From Candidatus Rokuibacteriota bacterium (GTDB lineage: Bacteria > Methylomirabilota > Methylomirabilia > Rokubacteriales > CSP1-6): 64,000 nucleotides of DNA. The number at the start of each line of letters is the position of its first letter. Position 1 is the stretch's first letter. The notes below the pieces were generated by a model, which was not told the origin of the DNA, made no database searches, and saw nothing but the letters and a program-made list of their open reading frames with translations. Both the position numbers and the translations under genes were made by a program. Shown one piece after another: positions 62,898 through 64,000 of this stretch. The stretch lies in NCBI GenBank assembly GCA_003220345.1, contig QHSC01000091.1:1-64000 (forward strand), given 5' to 3'.

Positions 62898-62931
62898 AAA
62901 AGGCCCATCTGGACCTTTTTCAGCGGCCTGC
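62886..62931. terminator. bidirectional terminator-like inverted repeat
   Basis: GCAGGCCGCTGAAAAAGG (62886..62903) / CCTTTTTCAGCGGCCTGC (62914..62931): 18-bp perfect arms, 10-nt loop, between convergent genes. Confidence 0.8.
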
Positions 62932-62938
62932 GGTGCTT

Positions 62939-63406
62939 CTACGGAAGCTTCTGGAGCTCGGCGAGGATCTTGTCGGGTTCCGGCAGCTCGCCCTTGCCAT
63001 AGCGCTCGGCGAAGACGACCTTGCCCTGCTTGTCGACGATGAAGGTGGCGCGCACGTTGGCGTTCCAGTCCGGCCAGTAGACGCCGTAGTCCTTGCTGAC
63101 CGTCCGGTGCACGTCCGAGAGGAGCGGATAGTTGGAGATGCCGACCGACTTCGCCCAGTTCTCATGGCTGAATGGGCTGTCCGTGCTAATACCCAGCACC
63201 TGGGCATTGACCGCCTCGAAGTCCTTGGCGCGACGATCGAAGGCGGGCATGCACTTGGATCAGCCGGGCGTCCAGTCCAGCGGGTAGAACAGGAGCACCA
63301 CCCTCTTGCCCTTGAAGTCCTTCAGGCTGACCTCCTTGAGCCCGATGGTCTTCATGGTGAACTCGGGCGCGGTATCCCCCACCCCGAGCGTCTTGTTGTC
63401 ACTCAT
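62939..63406 (-). CDS. peroxiredoxin (AhpC/TSA), probable selenoprotein with in-frame UGA at 63260..63262
   Basis: MSDNKTLGVGDTAPEFTMKTIGLKEVSLKDFKGKRVVLLFYPLDWTPG-[TGA]-SKCMPAFDRRAKDFEAVNAQVLGISTDSPFSHENWAKSVGISNYPLLSDVHRTVSKDYGVYWPDWNANVRATFIVDKQGKVVFAERYGKGELPEPDKILAELQKLP*. Confidence 0.85.
63211..63246 (-). promoter_or_regulatory. candidate bacterial SECIS hairpin
   Basis: CCGCCU(U)CGA-UC-GUC-[GCGCCAAG]-GAC-U-UCGAGGCGG; apical loop begins with G, 28 nt after UGA. Confidence 0.55.
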
Positions 63407-64000
63407 GCCGACGAGCCTCCTTTCGCCTTCCGGCGTTGACGTCCATCCCGCATGATAGCGGACGCTTCCCTCCTCTTCAATCGCGGCTCCATGCGGCGAG
63501 CCTGCTTGCGCGATCCGCGCCAGAGATCGCTCCGCCGGGATTCCAGCGCCTCGTCGGGAAGACCAAGAAAGCCGGCCGCGGTCACGACATGCCCGGTGTC
63601 CCAGAGGCGCCGAAAGCGCTCGCGGTAATCCGGCGCGCGCAGGGCATGGTGATCGAAGAGCACCCGGCAGCCGGTCTGCCCGATCACGTGGAGCAGCTGG
63701 TCGATACCCTGCTCGATCAGGCCCCGTCCGAGCTGCCCTTCGAGATAGGCGGGCGGCCCCGAGAGGTAGAGAAGGGTCGGCCGCTCGCGGATGAGGTAGG
63801 CGGCGGCCACCGGCGAGAGCGGTCCCTGCACGTCCGAGGCGTGAACGAAGCGCGTGCCCTCGCGCAGATCGGTCACGGTGAGCGCCGTGACGTAGCCGAG
63901 CCCGGTGCCTTCGATGCCGTGAGCGAGCGGCGGCGATGCGCTCAGACGCGCATCGGCGGTCTCCACGCTCCGCCCCTCGGCGGAATCCAGCCGGGAGACG
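63403..64000 (-). CDS. metallo-beta-lactamase-fold protein, UPF0282-like (5' end beyond window)
   Basis: HGIEGTGLGYVTALTVTDLREGTRFVHASDVQGPLSPVAAAYLIRERPTLLYLSGPPAYL. Confidence 0.75.
   Translation of the reverse strand, partial: VSRLDSAEGRSVETADARLSASPPLAHGIEGTGLGYVTALTVTDLREGTRFVHASDVQGPLSPVAAAYLIRERPTLLYLSGPPAYLEGQLGRGLIEQGIDQLLHVIGQTGCRVLFDHHALRAPDYRERFRRLWDTGHVVTAAGFLGLPDEALESRRSDLWRGSRKQARRMEPRLKRREASAIMRDGRQRRKAKGGSSA

Noticed and set aside
62939-63250. 103-aa ORF MPAFDRRAKDF... as an independent short peroxiredoxin
   Set aside because: The upstream in-frame sequence up to ATG 63406 is clearly the peroxiredoxin N-terminus; the short call is an artifact of the internal UGA.

Overview
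High-GC bacterial chromosomal window, mostly housekeeping and envelope genes with almost no mobile DNA. Gene content would fit an uncultured Methylomirabilota/Rokubacteria-like lineage, but that is inference only. Main blocks: valS (partial); a fused lptF-lptG ORF; UPF0182; ahcY-metK; GH57; rapZ-rpoN-lptB-lptA-lptC-kdsC-kdsD-kdsA; a rearranged pyrG/kdsA segment; a CCA-adding-type enzyme; xer recombinase; murJ; a very short rpsT; holA-lptE-leuS; uvrC, uvrB and an HNH nuclease; a GAF/histidine-kinase-like/REC protein; cytochrome c; an FAD oxidoreductase; an NCS2-type permease; B12-dependent nrdJ with a 410-aa intein; a composite RND + TolC + MacA/MacB efflux operon; nth/nfo; TetR with a ferritin-like diiron protein; an EamA transporter; and a peroxiredoxin. 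The strongest observation is the peroxiredoxin (62939..63406, minus). It has an in-frame TGA exactly where the peroxidatic cysteine is expected (DWTPG-[TGA]-SKCMPAF), followed by a hairpin with bacterial-SECIS-like geometry, so it is probably a selenoprotein that standard ORF calling truncates. Other notable points: a ~215-nt imperfect palindrome at 38921..39135; a duplicated, scrambled pyrG/kdsA locus that may be an assembly chimera; an S20 protein lacking its central ~30 residues; a kinase whose phosphoacceptor His is Asn; the LptFG fusion; and a MacA-like adaptor carrying an LTxxQ (Spy/CpxP-like) insert. All assignments come from reading the sequence; no database searches were run.
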